The notes beneath the pieces are model-generated. The model was not told the origin of the DNA, ran no database searches, and was given only the letters and a program-made list of their open reading frames with translations. Positions 1-13,600 of a stretch of DNA of 25,350 nucleotides are shown here, piece after piece. The translations under genes were made by a program, and so were the position numbers. Source of the stretch: Phoronis ovalis (taxonomy: Eukaryota; Phoronida; Phoronidae); the NCBI GenBank assembly GCA_028565635.1, contig JAOXYB010035840.1, positions 3,830 to 29,179 on the forward strand. The letters are read 5' to 3'. Positions within the stretch are counted from its first letter, which is position 1. Every line of letters begins with the position of its first letter.

Positions 1-1901
1 GTGAAGCAAACTGGTACCTCATACTCTTATTGTGAGCTCATTACTTTTGGGTCATATACTCTTTTTGCATTGTTGCCATAAAAATAGAAGTTCACATTTT
101 GAAAGAAGAATGAAACCATCTGAGTGAATGCGAATGTTATATACACACGCATTCAAGCACAACTATGTGAAAATGACGCAAGGCATTTTTAAAAACAGTA
201 CCTACCGTGGTTTTAAGGCTTTGCTAATAAAGCCGATAGCTCTTATGCTTATTTTAATACAACTGCTGTTTTTGTAGCATTTGTCGGTCAAACTCATTGT
301 TTTCAGATGCCTGCAGGGAGCTTGATGTAGACTGACTTATTTGTTTAGTAGCTATTAGCTAATCAAAAATTGTGGTTTGATAATTTTGCATTTGGTACAA
401 TATGAGAAAGTGAGCACGGATTCTGGTATTTCCATCAGTCACAATGGTTCTAGATATACTGTACCCTCAATTTGACACTTAAAAGTGGATTATAAATCGA
501 TGTCTTGCTACAAAAATGATCATTATATAGTAAAAAAACGTAAATCCACCTGTTTCATCAAAACACTTGTCTGTATCACGACTTTGTGAAACCAACATGT
601 AAAACAAATATTTATAAAACTCCCAACATGAGAGTGGATTCATATTACTTTTTTTTGGCCACAATGGCTTATTATTGAACATCAAAATTCCCCTGCATGC
701 ATGCATGGTTCTCTTTCAGCAACCTATTTAAAGGCCTACTATGAGATCGCAGCATACTTCTAGTAGCATTTTTTTAGTTTTACTTTTTTTTTTATAGATG
801 ATACGTTTTCCACTTTTGTGTGTAGGTGGGCTATAAAGTTACCTCATGATAAGAATTACCACTCAGTTTTATGTAACAGTGATCATTGGTCCAATTCTGT
901 ACAATGGCCCAGAGTGTCATATGATATATAATGACAATACATAAATGTCTATAGCATGAAATATTTATTGTCATTGGATCTCTACACAGTGTAAAGGTAT
1001 TTAATGGTCCATATTTCCAAATGAATTAGTTCTTTTATATAAAATTTTTTCCCAAGGACGTCTTAATGACAGGCAGTTATTTACTACGGAATTCTTTTTC
1101 GTTTCGAACATTTTTTAAATTGGACGTGTAGCAATATTTGTGATTACTCTGCTTTCCTTTATTTTATTCTATCAAAATCAGTGATTCTTTGCTTCAGTAT
1201 TGTAAAAAATTGTTTATTAATCTGAAAGATTTGTCACCATGGTAACATATCTTCTTATTCAGTATTGCCTGTTTCCTTGTCGGAATATCATCAGCCTGTA
1301 GATGTTACTCATTAAGGAAGCTTTGATTTTATAATAAAAGCTACAAGAACATGATCCCTTTCATTAGCACTCTACATGCTTTATAGATTTTTTAATCTAG
1401 AACGTTGATTATTTTCCAGAAGTCTTGCTGACACGCGTGTCTGTTATGTTGGCAATACTTTTCAGCATTATAATAATGATAATTATAATTAAACACTATA
1501 GGATAAAGTAATTATGTCCCTCTATGCTATCAGTGTTTCTTGAAGTATTCAGTAATTACACTGTACTCCATATTTTAAGTGTAGCTAGTGGCTTGACGAA
1601 AACGGTCCAGTATGTTCAGCTTGCATTGAGCTAACATTTGTATTTAGCATTATAGGGCAAACTCAATGCACTAAATGTTTTCTGTGCTAGTTAATTCAAC
1701 TGCGATACACCTCTGTCTTGTCATACAGTGGTACTCGTCTCCGATGTTGTGTATTTCACTGAGATTATAATAAAAAACATTTTTAGGAAAGACGCAGTAA
1801 CTCTAAGATGCCGAACTCAATGTTAACTCATTGAAATAAAGATTTCTGTTTAGGTAAAAAACAATAAAAAATGTCTGCTTTATGCTTAATGACGAGTGAA
1901 A

Positions 1902-2100
1902 GATGCTTTTGCCTCTTAAAACCTCTTAAATTATTTATGAATTTGTCATATTACCTATCAGTTATGACTAACTGTAAGTCGCATGTCCATTAAATTTGTA
2001 GCAAAAAGACAGATACTTTTGCCGCTTGAATTTTATATGAATATGTCATATTACATATAAGTGATGACTAAGTCACATATCCTACCCATTAAAATTATAA
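1902..2100. repeat. Diverged two-copy tandem repeat, ~110-bp period
   Basis: Two related segments begin GATGCTTTTGCC (1902) and GATACTTTTGCC (2012). Both continue with ATGAAT(T/A)TGTCATATTAC, then a TATGACTAA or GATGACTAA block and a CCATTAAA block. The copies differ by many substitutions and small indels, so the duplication is old. Confidence 0.6.
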
Positions 2101-2664
2101 TAAAACGGAGGTGGGATGAAATGAAAGATGTAGGTTGCAATCTGAGATGTATGTACATACCGTAAATGCATTTGTTTTCATATCTGCTCAGTGAAAATTT
2201 TATTCAATTTCATCACTACTCCCAATCAATAATTTAAATGCTTAGCAGTGCTATTGCAATTTTACAGCTGATTCACAATATTATTAAGTATACAGTATAT
2301 GCTTTCACTGTGTAATCAGGCAGTTCTATATTTATCTTAACATTGCAATGTGCAATAATGAAAAATATAAATATACCATATTATGTTCCATGATTATTAG
2401 GGAATATCAGTGCATTGCTACCAAGAGATCACAGGTCTGTATCAGTCAATTTTAGTTAATATATCTTGACATGCGATGTTTGATGACAAAATTACTGACT
2501 AAAAGATAGTGTGTCCAGGATAGCGTTTATTATGTAATCCCTGTAATTATAAGCCAATGCTGTGATAATGAAACCCTACTGTTAAAAGCATTTTTTTTAT
2601 AATGTTCATGCCATGTAATCCTGCTATATCTCAAACATGTCATCACCTGTACCGTTTCATGACA

Positions 2665-2801
2665 AAACCATGTCATCACATTCCTAAAGTAAACCTGTTT
2701 AATAATAAACCATGTCATATCATTTTCCTAGAGTAAACCCGTTTATTAATAAACCATGTCATATCACATTCCTAGAGTAAACCCATTTATTAATAAACCA
2801 A
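2665..2801. repeat. Tandem repeat, ~43-bp unit, three copies
   Basis: Three consecutive units start with AAACCATGTCAT at 2665, 2707 and 2751. Each contains an ATTCCTA or TTTCCTA block, AGAGTAAACC and TTAATAATAAACC-like sequence. Periods are 42 and 44 bp. A further degenerate copy may lie just upstream (about 2607-2664). Confidence 0.8.
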
Positions 2802-3506
2802 AACTTGTTGTTGTTATACCTAAGGTGGATGCCATTTATAAAATATATTGTATTATCATCGTTGCTATTATCCAACTTTTAAACTCACACTTGGAGATAG
2901 CTAGATCGAGGGGGACAGTAGATCAATCAGTCTATATTGCCCAATGAATTTGACTGACTTGTTCTTCCAAAAAAAAAATATAAAGAGTTCATCTTGTAAC
3001 AGCATGTAGGAACTTTTCTTCAAAATTGCGTTTCTTGTTCCTAGAATCAGTTTGGTATTTATGGCATAATTCAAACATCAAGGGCTATGCACAACTGTTT
3101 TTTACAAAGCCCAATGGAGAATAATTGATAGCAAAGAATTTTATTGAAACAGATTAATTGCTGTATAGAGAGACATAAGATAACTCTGAAAATTTGTTTG
3201 ACATTTGTGCTTAGAATAATAGTAGTTGCCTAAGTTATCTTATCTACATTTGTAATTTCATAAAGAAAGTAATTCTTTTTGCAATGAAAATTATTTCATA
3301 TTTACTTTGTGTTGCCTGCATGTCAGTTCAGACAGGTGTTATTAAAGGGAATTTTTCTCAATAGCATATTACTTCTAGTAATTTATATAAAAATGATGCG
3401 CCTGGCAAATAAATACAAATAACATTTCCCGTCAATTCATAGGGGTGGGATGAGAAGACAGTCACTGAGACAAAGGACTGAAAAGTTGTCTGATTCATTT
3501 TCTGAT

Positions 3507-4190
3507 TACAAATGTTATTGCCCAAGAAGATGAAGTATTTTTAGATTTTACATGATATGCTATTAATGTAACCATTTTACACAGTTTCTTTATCCGAGTG
3601 TGTGTGCCCAGTGTGCAAACGAGCGAATATAATGAATAGCATGTGATCTTGATGTACAATATTATTGTCCAAGAAAAGAAACAAATTATTTTTAGGAAGC
3701 ACATTTTATCAATATAAATAATTTTATTTATAGTATTCCAGTTTTGGTATACATGGCCAATATGCATACAAGCAAGAACAATAAAATGACCATCCATTGC
3801 TTGATATATACAATGTTACTGTCCAAAAAAAGAATTCTAAATTATTTTTAGTCATTCCACAGTGTTCCTTCCTCAATGCTACGTCCAATATGCATACAAG
3901 CAAGAACAATAAAATGACCATCCATTGCTTGATATATACAATGTTATTGTCCAAAAAAAGAATTCTAAATTATTTTTAGTCATTCCACAGTGTTCCTTCC
4001 TCAATGCGTACGTCCAAAGTTCATACAAGCAAGAACAATTTAAACGATCATTCAGTTCTTGATTGAAAACATAATTAAATAAAGACTTATTTTAGATTTT
4101 AGAATATATTGTCATTGATATCAATCATATTTGTAAGGTTCATTTCTCATGTCTATGATGGATGTGCGTACAAGCAACAGCAATGAACAA
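3507..4190. repeat. Tandem minisatellite/satellite-like array, ~128-150-bp unit, about five copies
   Basis: Two almost identical 128-bp units begin ATGCATACAAGCAAGAACAA at 3762 and 3890. Diverged copies flank them: TTATTGCCCAAGAAG at about 3512, TTATTGTCCAAGAAAAG at about 3664, TCATACAAGCAAGAACAA at about 4021 and a weak copy at about 4168 (GCGTACAAGCAACAGCAA). The middle pair is young and the flanks are old. Open reading frames through this array are by-products of the repeat. Confidence 0.8.
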
Positions 4191-7100
4191 TGATCGGGTA
4201 AGGAAGGTATTCACCTCTGCATATGTTATGCACTAACAAAGATCACATGAACCCAAGCTTATAATGAAAAACATGATTTGTACATTTTTTTGTTTGAAAA
4301 AAAATTCTAGCTATTCACTGGTGTATTTGGGAACTTTTTATTTTTTATGACTACTGTTAGGATATATGCTCCATCAAATTTTAAAAAGTGGACAGAACAA
4401 ATTACAGACACCCAATAAATATAAACTCTGTTACCTCGTCTTCATCGTAATGACGTATTGATCATGATACAGATAGTTACACATGCAGAAATTACTTCAT
4501 GGTTCGCTATAGTTCACCTGTCACAAATTGTGCAAGGAATCGGAAATGTATACAAAATGTAAATAAATTCAACCGCCACAATTGTTTGGAAAAAAATGCC
4601 GTGATAATACCGAATAAAAAACGATCACATGTCTGATCCTCGAACCAAAGCCATTGACTTGAAAATGGTTTAGTAAATGTGCTGTGTTTAAGGTATCTAG
4701 GAAAACCTAATAGCAATACTTACCCTGCCTTGTGTGTATATACAATAGTGTAATGTTTTAGTATGAGGTATTGCTTCCAGACCATTATCATTCTTGTATG
4801 AGTATTAAGTTTTGTATACTTTCGTTTTGGGTGTGTGATTTGTACAGATTCTAAAATCAAATGTTGCCCTGGAAATGCCTATATATGTGATTGTTGAGGA
4901 GATTGTTGCTATAGCAGATTTTCAATTCAGATAAGGTGAATATTTTTAAAAGGCTGATCCTTTAACATTTATCATATTCTGGCATTTACTGTCAGCATAT
5001 TGGAAACCCACAGCTCCTTGACATCATAAGTGGACACCATGAAATCCTATTATACTAATTCCAGTTGTAAGTTTTAAAATGCCTGCTATGATTTTGGTAT
5101 TTTTCCTGATGGGAATCACGTACTATTAATTGTAAGCATACCCCATGGTTTATGCTGTGTCTATTACTGTTGACGTCATAACCACCATGGAACTATGTTT
5201 AATTAGGTGATGTAATGAGTTTGTTGTGCCTTCAAGTGCATGTGGAATTGGGGCCTGTCTAAAAATACTTACTTTTTACCGCATATTTATTTTCTTGAGT
5301 TTATGATGGTAAACAAACATTTGTGTCGTCATCACGTATATACAAATAATGTAAGAAAATAATATTGAATGAAGGTAATAATAGAAGACATTTATGATGT
5401 GTGGACAATCTTTATTTAACACTCAAAAAGAATATATATAGCAAACAATTTAACTTTTTAGTACAACGCACAATTTATATGCACTTTGTTTGGTTAGCAC
5501 TTAATAGACTCCATTATCTACAGTTAGATATGTTTCCATAAAAATCATTAGTTTAATCAGGATCCCTGATCTTGCAATATATGTACAGATGTGGGAAGAA
5601 TACATATTGCATACAGAATGTGATGTCAATTTATTTTTTGACGTAAATGTTATTAATTTCCCTGGAATTGGGATGCAAAAACTGCAAATGATGAACAATA
5701 ATAAAAATTAATTAACCTGTGATAGACTCAATTCAATCTTAATAAGTTTAATTTTGTGATTTTAGTCATTATTTTTCTGATTATGGTTTCATGCCCAATT
5801 ATGATCATCAGCTATTATTAATGCGCTGTTGTTTCATAGTATTGCTGATATAAAACTGTTCGGCGTATGTCTACATGATAATGAAAGATGATGCAGATAT
5901 CGTTAGTAAGGTTATGGTAATGGTTATGAAACTAAATGAAGATTGGCATAAATTGGATTACACAACCGATTTAAATAAATACTAAATGATAGCCCTGTGC
6001 TATACAGCTATGCGTAATGAAATTTCTGATAACTAAACAGGCTTCAATGAAATTACTAAATGTCAGTGGATATATGCAAATAAAATGCTTTGTAAGAACT
6101 TCAATACTTTAACTTTAAGTTTGCTGAATTTTTAGGCTACAGCATTTCCACAGATCATTAGCGATCCTTTGAATATTAAACGTATCCCAGAGGAATTGAG
6201 ATCTCCCACTGTAAAAAGAAACAATAAAAACGAAGTGTAAAATGTTTTAACTGGGATTTAGATATGAAATGTCTGTTATCTTTGTCTGCAGCTAATGGGA
6301 ATTTCTCTTAACCTTAATTCTGATCATTAAACAACAGTAAGTTGATCCACTGACATACAATTACATGCAAGCTTATTATTTTAAAGGTACTTGGCAACAA
6401 TATATATTTTAAAATTAATATCAATCACTGTCTGCACACTATCATGTTCTGCCTCCTTGCAGATGCTCAATTTATTGTTTAATTTCTAGTGTTGCTGGTC
6501 ACCATTTAATTTCTCCTGCATTTTCTATTCAAATTCCAAGTATATTTAACTCCTGGCTATAGACATTTATCCTGTTCCATCAATTTAAAATGCAGTAATG
6601 ATTAGCCATAACTTGTTTTAATCTAGAGACCAGATATACAGCAGGTCAATAGTTTAGCAAAGAAGATGTAATTTTATGTTATTGAAATTTTTTTATGCTT
6701 AAATGCATAAAGAAAAATGGCGGTTTGTGATGTGTAGGGACCTTGCAGGGGACTTGTCGAGACTGGCACTGGTGAAAATAATTGGGCGATCATGCAAGAT
6801 TGAAAGCAATGCTGTAACAATTGTTTGTAGACACGCAATATGACTAATAAAGAATTTCAAGGTACTGGCGTACTGAGCATTCAAATCAAGTGCCAGCCGT
6901 GGATATCACTGCCTGCTGTCGACTTATTGTGATGTTTTGGAATAAATATACTTTACAATACAAGGTTGAAGCTTATTCAACTATTATGCATTCAGTGGTG
7001 CTCATACGTAATCATTTAATGTTATCTAAGAAACTGTCAGCACATGGTACAATATATCCTGCTAGTCATTTTATCTACAGGTTAACAATGTGGAACAAAA

Positions 7101-7455
7101 GACACCTTCAAGTGTGTGCACAATGTTCTGCGCTATATCACCCATGTACAAACATCTTTTTTAAATATATAAATTGAATAAACATTATGTAAATAAATAT
7201 AAATAGAAACCTTGCCTCATGTATACTGTTGTCCTCTCAACATCTTCGTCAATGACAGAGACCCCTGGTGGGAAGGGGTGCACTTAACGTGAAGAGAATC
7301 TTTCGATACAAATTATATAGGCACTTTTAAATAAGCTTCGGTCACAATTTTTTTGTTGTCTTCATTGTATATTTATCACTCAGATGTTCAAATATGACTA
7401 AGTTTAAGCATAACTGAATGAAGTATTAACGGGGTTTTTCTTCCTTGTGTTTTAG

Positions 7456-7604
7456 TACCGTATTGGCCAGCTGTACACGATAACAAAACACAGTAGCGAG
7501 CAGAGTGAGCGAGGGGAAGGTGTTGAAGTGGTCTGCAATGAGGCTTGCGATCACCCTGTTCATGGAAAAGGCCAATTTACCGAGAAGAGAATCTATTTAT
7601 CAAG
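7456..7604 (+). CDS. PITPNC1: PITPNC1 exon (first in window)
   Basis: This 149-nt exon follows a TTTTAG acceptor and ends before GTTTGT. It encodes YRIGQLYTITKHSSEQ...FTEKRIYLS and splits a Ser codon (phase 2) with the next exon. It holds the Thr/Lys pair of the PI headgroup site. It starts in phase 0, so the missing upstream exon should end on a complete codon, probably Glu. Confidence 0.95.
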
Positions 7605-10600
7605 GTTTGTTTATCAAGTCTATGCATTAGCTTTGTCCTTTATGTGGCAATGACATGAGACGGACTTGTCTTACTATTTTAAAATACATGTAAATTTTGC
7701 AAATGTACTGACCTACATGTACATGCCTGCAAAATATGGGACAGTGTCTAATTATCACTAGACACAAATAACAATTTCTGTTTTGTATGTTGATAGTATA
7801 TATAAGAAAAAAGCAATACTATTTCAGTCACTTCAAAAGTAATATCTTTTATTTTTTTTGCTTGAAATATTCATACTGCTGTTTCCCACCTCTGCATTCA
7901 GAAGTATTTTGGTTTGCAAAATATAAGAAATTCATAATAAAATGGCCTTTCCCTGAACTAATCTCCAGTTCTAAGCGATCCTTGTTTTACGTCAGCACCT
8001 GAAGCTACATTCATATTAGATTTGATGACATTATTATTAGATCGGTATACCACACGCATCTGATAAATTACCAACATTACAACGTTTACTACACCCACAT
8101 CCGTGTTATAAATTATGACCAGTACCTTAGTACAGTATTCTGAGAAAATAGATGCATTATACATCAGATATTATGCACTTTAAATTTGATGCTTGAAATT
8201 AATTTACACTTCCGATTTTGTTCACTGATTTTTACATAAATTTAAGTCACCGTGCCTGTTACCTTCCAGTTCACAGCGCAATTAAATACATTTCTGAACA
8301 TTAACATGCATAACCCAGGAATTAAAAATACTAGTGGGCCAGTACAGAATTTGCCAGGTATCTGGTTGTACTGGGTTTCCCCAGTTTAACCTTGGGAAAA
8401 CCTATTAAAAATACTTATATTCAGTTTAAATGGCAACAACAATAAAATACCTGTCTCTTTGTGTTTTTTCTTTTTATATAACTTTCCCAGGCAAGAATTA
8501 TTTGTGTAATCTAATACATTATTTTATTCTTTCCCTAAGTTTGCTGTTTCGCACTCTTATTTCTACCTGTAAAGCATGGCTAATACACATCTTTATAACA
8601 CTACGCTTTCTATATATTAGCAATTTATCCATGAGGCCTGGCCTGTTTAGTCTAGAATTACTGAAATGTCAGGTATAATCAAGCACAATAAAGTAGATGT
8701 CTATATGCATACCTCATTTGTTTTTGTTACTGTTTTCATTTTTTACGGTCACAGTTTTCCTTATTTTTGGGATTCTGTGTTTTAATCATTATTTTGTACT
8801 AGTTTTCTGTTTGTTACCAAGTTTAATAAATTATAATTGACCTCTGTTGTTTTGTTTGCGTGTGCGCCTTGTTTTGATAGAGCTGTATTTTTTGTTTTGT
8901 ATAAAATTTTGTTTTTCCAAATTGAAATTGAACCCCCACATAGATGTTTGTTTATGTTCATCTTTTCTGTCATCTTCATTTATTACTACTTATATTTTTC
9001 TTGCAACTACTATACTATGAGAAGCATTGATTTTGATAGTAGTTGCAAGGTACTTAATTACATTTTTACAGATTATATAAAAGTTGGACTTATACTGCTT
9101 TTATAAAGTTCTTTATATATATCCAATAATTTCTTTATTATGAATTATGACTCATTATTTGAGTATAAGTCCAACTTTTATATAATCTGTAAAAATGTAA
9201 TTAAGTACCTGTTAATAAACCTGAGGGTGTGTTATTGCATATTAGTTAAGTTTCGTGTTAGTGCTGATTATACCAACTGGTTCTGGTAGTTCAGTAAACT
9301 TATTATTATTATTCCATAACAATGAATTTTTCCTACTTTGGTATTTTTTTTTATGCATAAGTTCATTGACATTCTTTTCCTAGTTTTTTGTTATCGGCCA
9401 CTTCTGGCGTCATGCATTCTTAATCACTGGGGACAGGTGCATTCCTTTAACTGTTTTTTTTCTTTGTTCTGGTTATTAAAATACATGGTTAAGATACATG
9501 ACCACAGACAAATGTAGGTATAAACATGTACATCTGCTGTCTATAAAATCATTTTCAATGATTTTGGGCAGTTTACCAGGAAATGCAGGCAATATTTCTT
9601 TTGTTATGTTTGTTTATGGTTATAATACCTGTCTCCAGGTATAATTACTTTTTCTGGTAATATTATATTATTATACAGTAGCTTCTGCCTATCTGTAAAA
9701 CACCTTTACATGATCACAGGAAGTGGACAGATGCATAGTTTTCAACATGTTTTTTTTTCTTTTGACTGCTTATGGTTACAGTACTTTACCACATACACAA
9801 TTACTTAGTAACAGTAATTAATATACACAAATATAGCTGAAAATTAGCATAGTACTTGGGGTAAACATGGTACAAAATAATGCCAATTCAGGTTTTCCCA
9901 GAAAAAAAATCGTAGGTGATTCACCAGCAACTATATTCCAATAAAAATAAATAAACATTAAACTGCTAATCCATATTTGACATTTCTTTGAAACAGAAAT
10001 TATTTATTTGTGTACAAACTATTGTATATACATACAAAGGTTAATTAGCGACTTACTTCTGCCATGCTTGTGAGACTGGCTGACTAATTAATCAAACGTA
10101 GAATTGACAATATTTGTTTTGAACTTCTGAGATATCTTGTAATTGAATTGGTAGCTCCAGTAACATACATAATTTATGTTGCATGACATACTTTTATTAT
10201 GCTGGTGATATTGTAATTACAGTCTGTATTTCATTAATGCAATAAATGCCTAGCACAGCCTGTAACAAATCATATATATATAACAAAGGTTTTTATGATA
10301 AGGAAAAGTTCCAGTTAACAGGTACCGTCTTTCTCGCGCTTCTTAACATTTGACGCTGATGGCTGGTACTTAAAGTTCAGTTAGTACAGAAAATGCACAA
10401 ATTTTGAATGTTCGTTTAATGACACATAAATGAAATAACTAAATAATATGTGACTAAAAACAGGACATTGTGAACTAAATTTGACATTTTCCATGATAAT
10501 GCTGCAAACACAATTACCATTTTCCATCCCAGTTTTTCATATTTTCACTACAATACTATGTATCATATTGAGAAAAATCCTCCTTTGTCCATCCTACCTG

Positions 10601-13600
10601 ACTTTCTACCTGAATAATTTAACTGACCACTAAAGTCGGCATTAAAAGGAACCTAACACTGCTTGTTTACAAAATATGATACAAAATAATCATTTCATAA
10701 GTTACAACAAAAGGTAACACCGGTCAATCCCACATACATTACTGATTCATTTCCCCAATACTTGACCTGTGTCATGGGTCAACTGTGGGCTATTGTTTGC
10801 CTGGTAATAAGATATGTGTACTTCAAGCATGTTTACCTGCCCATAAAGTTGGAAAAATATCAAAATGTAAACCATGAAAAAGTGCTGCTGTCTACAGTTT
10901 TGCAGTCTTAATAATAATTGGTTTAATTTCCTTCACAAATCTTAACTATGCGTTTGAGCTAATGGCAGTAGATTGCTTTTGCAGAAACATTGAAATATCA
11001 GTTTGAAATGCGTGCATTGTTATTCACAAGTGCTGTATAATTGTTTTGTTTTTGTTTCAGTCGTTTACCAAGCTATATACGAGCTTTAATACCCAATCTA
11101 TTTTATGTCACAGAAAAAGCATGGAATTTCTACCCTTTCACAATCACAGGTGAGCTACGTCATATTTCATTACAGGTAAACTACAATATGCCAAAAATGC
11201 CCCTGGTCTGCCTGTCTGAGGACGGTAACTTTTTGTTGAAGGCTGGTCGATAGGCTTTAGGCAACGCTTAAACTGGATAATATAATTTGACTTTTTTGTT
11301 AACATTCACAAAGATCGGGAGGTAGTTGCTAAACTATCACTTATTTCATATTTTTTATGAATTACGCGAGATATGTCGTAAATGCAATAAAGCTTTATTT
11401 CAAATTGGGCAAGGTGCAGTGGGCGTAGGAAATAACTTCTCGCAAAATTCAGGTTTTTTTTCAGGACTTTGCCCACCTTTGTGTATTTAAAAAATATGAT
11501 ATAATAAAAATTATATTGTCATAAAATTTCAACGATAAAGTTTCATTGGATCTTGGAAAAAGATCATAAAATCGTTCATACATTTCAGCTTTAAAACTTG
11601 TACTCAAAGCATAGACAATGAATGTTATCCAGATTAAACAGCATATTGTTATACATTGGTTTGGGAAAAAAATACATTAGCAAAGTCAAGAGTTTATTAA
11701 GTGCATTTTATACAATCGACAAACAGAGCTGGTTTAGATGTCAGTGATGTCTTCGAATAATCATACATTCACAGGATAATGTTTTGGAATGTGATACTAA
11801 TGACAAAATTATATCCACATCACTAAAAAGTGAGCTGCTTATAGGTGCAGCAATCACTGCCGTGCACATTAAGTTATAAATAAAGCTATAAAAAACATTA
11901 TATTTAAATATTACAGCACACCGAGCTTTAATTGAATGCTAATGGCCATAATTCATTTCTAATGTCTCACTAATTGCTTCCTACCTGTTTCTTGGAATTT
12001 TAATTTTCAAGTTTCAATAGAATTTAATTGTTTCTGTTTTATAGAATAAACATGACAATGCCACAGTTATTGCTGCCTACCTGTTTTCTTGGATTTTGAA
12101 CATTTTTCTTAGAAACTAATCTGTTCTGGTTTACTTAATAAACATGACATAACTAACACACTTCCTCAGGGAATTTTTAACCTGGAAACTGAAGCATGCA
12201 CTGGGATATGTTTTTTCGAAAAATATAATTACTTATATGAATGAATAATTGTTAGGTTTCTGTTCTAATGAAGGGTCACTTCTGGGTTTTCTTATTAAAA
12301 TGAATGGTAACTGTTACAAATATTAAGAAAATAAATGCACTAAAATCAGGGAATACAGTCTAGAAGCATACTTATAAGTGACATAAAATTATAGAAAATA
12401 ATTTTCTTTTTAAAGAATTAACTAGTACTCTTCTATATCTAACATCTTACTGGAACTGGAACGGACTATTAAGAAAAATTTGCTTGCATATATTCCCATG
12501 AATTTTGTACAGTAATTTTACATGTGCTTACTTTCATAAATCACATGTTTTTTGAGTTTGGGTTTACAACTTATCGTGTCCAATTAAGCTTGACGCAAAT
12601 ACTTACCACAAATGCTTACCACAAATGCTTACCACAAATACTTACCGATGATCTGAAAAGAAAAATAGGGTGTAAAAAATGTTTTATAATTGAAAATTGA
12701 TCTGTTTTTTTGGTTTTCATTATTTTAAGGTAGTTACCTCTAAACATTACTAGGCCTATCAGCTGTTAGTTGAATCATTAGAATTAATCAGTGTTTTCTC
12801 CGACTCTTGTGTGTTTTATGCATTGAGTCAGCAAGGGTAAAAACGTAAGCAAAGCTATTTTTATACTTGGCCTCTATTCAAGTTTTAACCAATCTGCATC
12901 AAAGAAACCTAAATTAAGAATATTAATCCAAGTTTTTAGCCACATGCTCCTAAAAGTTATGCCAGTGAAGCATCAAAAAGCTGAAGGCCAAAGACTGCAC
13001 ATGATTTATATTGTTTTGGAAAAAGCATTCCACTCCATCACTGTTAAAATTTTGTTTCTAGCTCAAACTAATTCAGTTTAACATTTTCCTAAATATTTGG
13101 TACTAATGTGTAACCAAATTAAAAGCCTTCCACTATTTCCTTTGGTAAAACTCTTCTCCATATGTTTATTAGGCTCCTTGGTTAAACAGCATCCACATTT
13201 CACTCCCTTACAGTTGTGGCTTTTATGTATTTCAGAATAAATCTTAATTTGGTGCAACATTGTAAATTCATGGCACTACCTCATGTATCAATTACATACC
13301 AAGTGAACAGGTCTTGTAGAAAGAGCTTTCTAGTTGTCATTGGGTTAATATTTTCTTTTTCATCTTTTTCATGTGCCGTTTCATATAACAGAATACACAG
13401 TAAGTATTTTATGTTGAATTATTTAATACAGTTGTTGGATAATATTCCCAATGTAAACTGCTATAACTTAAATTAATCTCTACCTGTATGCATATGTGAG
13501 AGTTTTTCAATGCTTAATTTGTAAAATTAATTATTATCAACAATACGCATTAGGAAAAGAGGATGTCTTTTGCGCACAATATACTATAATTTAATGTCAA

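Larger units (their letters stand above)
1..7455. other. Non-coding: probable first intron of PITPNC1-like gene
   Basis: No recognisable coding exon was seen on either strand. The first visible PITPNC1 exon starts at the tyrosine that follows the first ~16 residues of the family, so one upstream coding exon is missing. I looked on the plus strand for an ATG exon encoding an EYRI...TVEE-like peptide ending at a GT donor and found none, so this stretch is inferred to be intron with the first exon further left. It contains diverged tandem repeats (listed separately) and AT-rich sequence. Short open frames here, for example 6890-7177 plus, show no recognisable domain. Confidence 0.6.
11150..13391 (+). 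other. PITPNC1 intron, 2.24 kb
   Basis: The intron runs from donor GTGAGC to acceptor TTTCATATAACAG. It contains an old 97-bp-period duplication (11975-12150) and a short 13-bp tandem repeat (12602-12646). I saw no RNA gene or additional exon. Confidence 0.85.

Noticed and set aside
1230-1246. RFX-like X-box GTCACCATGGTAAC
   Set aside because: One half-site deviates from consensus and such short palindromes occur by chance in this much sequence; there is no promoter context.
3724-3979. Overlapping open frames on both strands with repeated peptide segments
   Set aside because: They run through the 128-bp tandem units; the repetition is a product of the DNA repeat, not a protein gene.
6890-7177. 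95-codon open frame on the plus strand
   Set aside because: No recognisable domain, no family resemblance, lies in inferred intron. Length is within what chance gives in this much sequence.
9297-9314. Short TTA repeat microsatellite
   Set aside because: Too short and common in AT-rich DNA to merit annotation.
11150-11253. Extension of the YVTEKAWN exon into a 35-residue alternative C-terminus
   Set aside because: A good GTGAGC donor ends the exon exactly at the conserved boundary. The read-through peptide has no family similarity.
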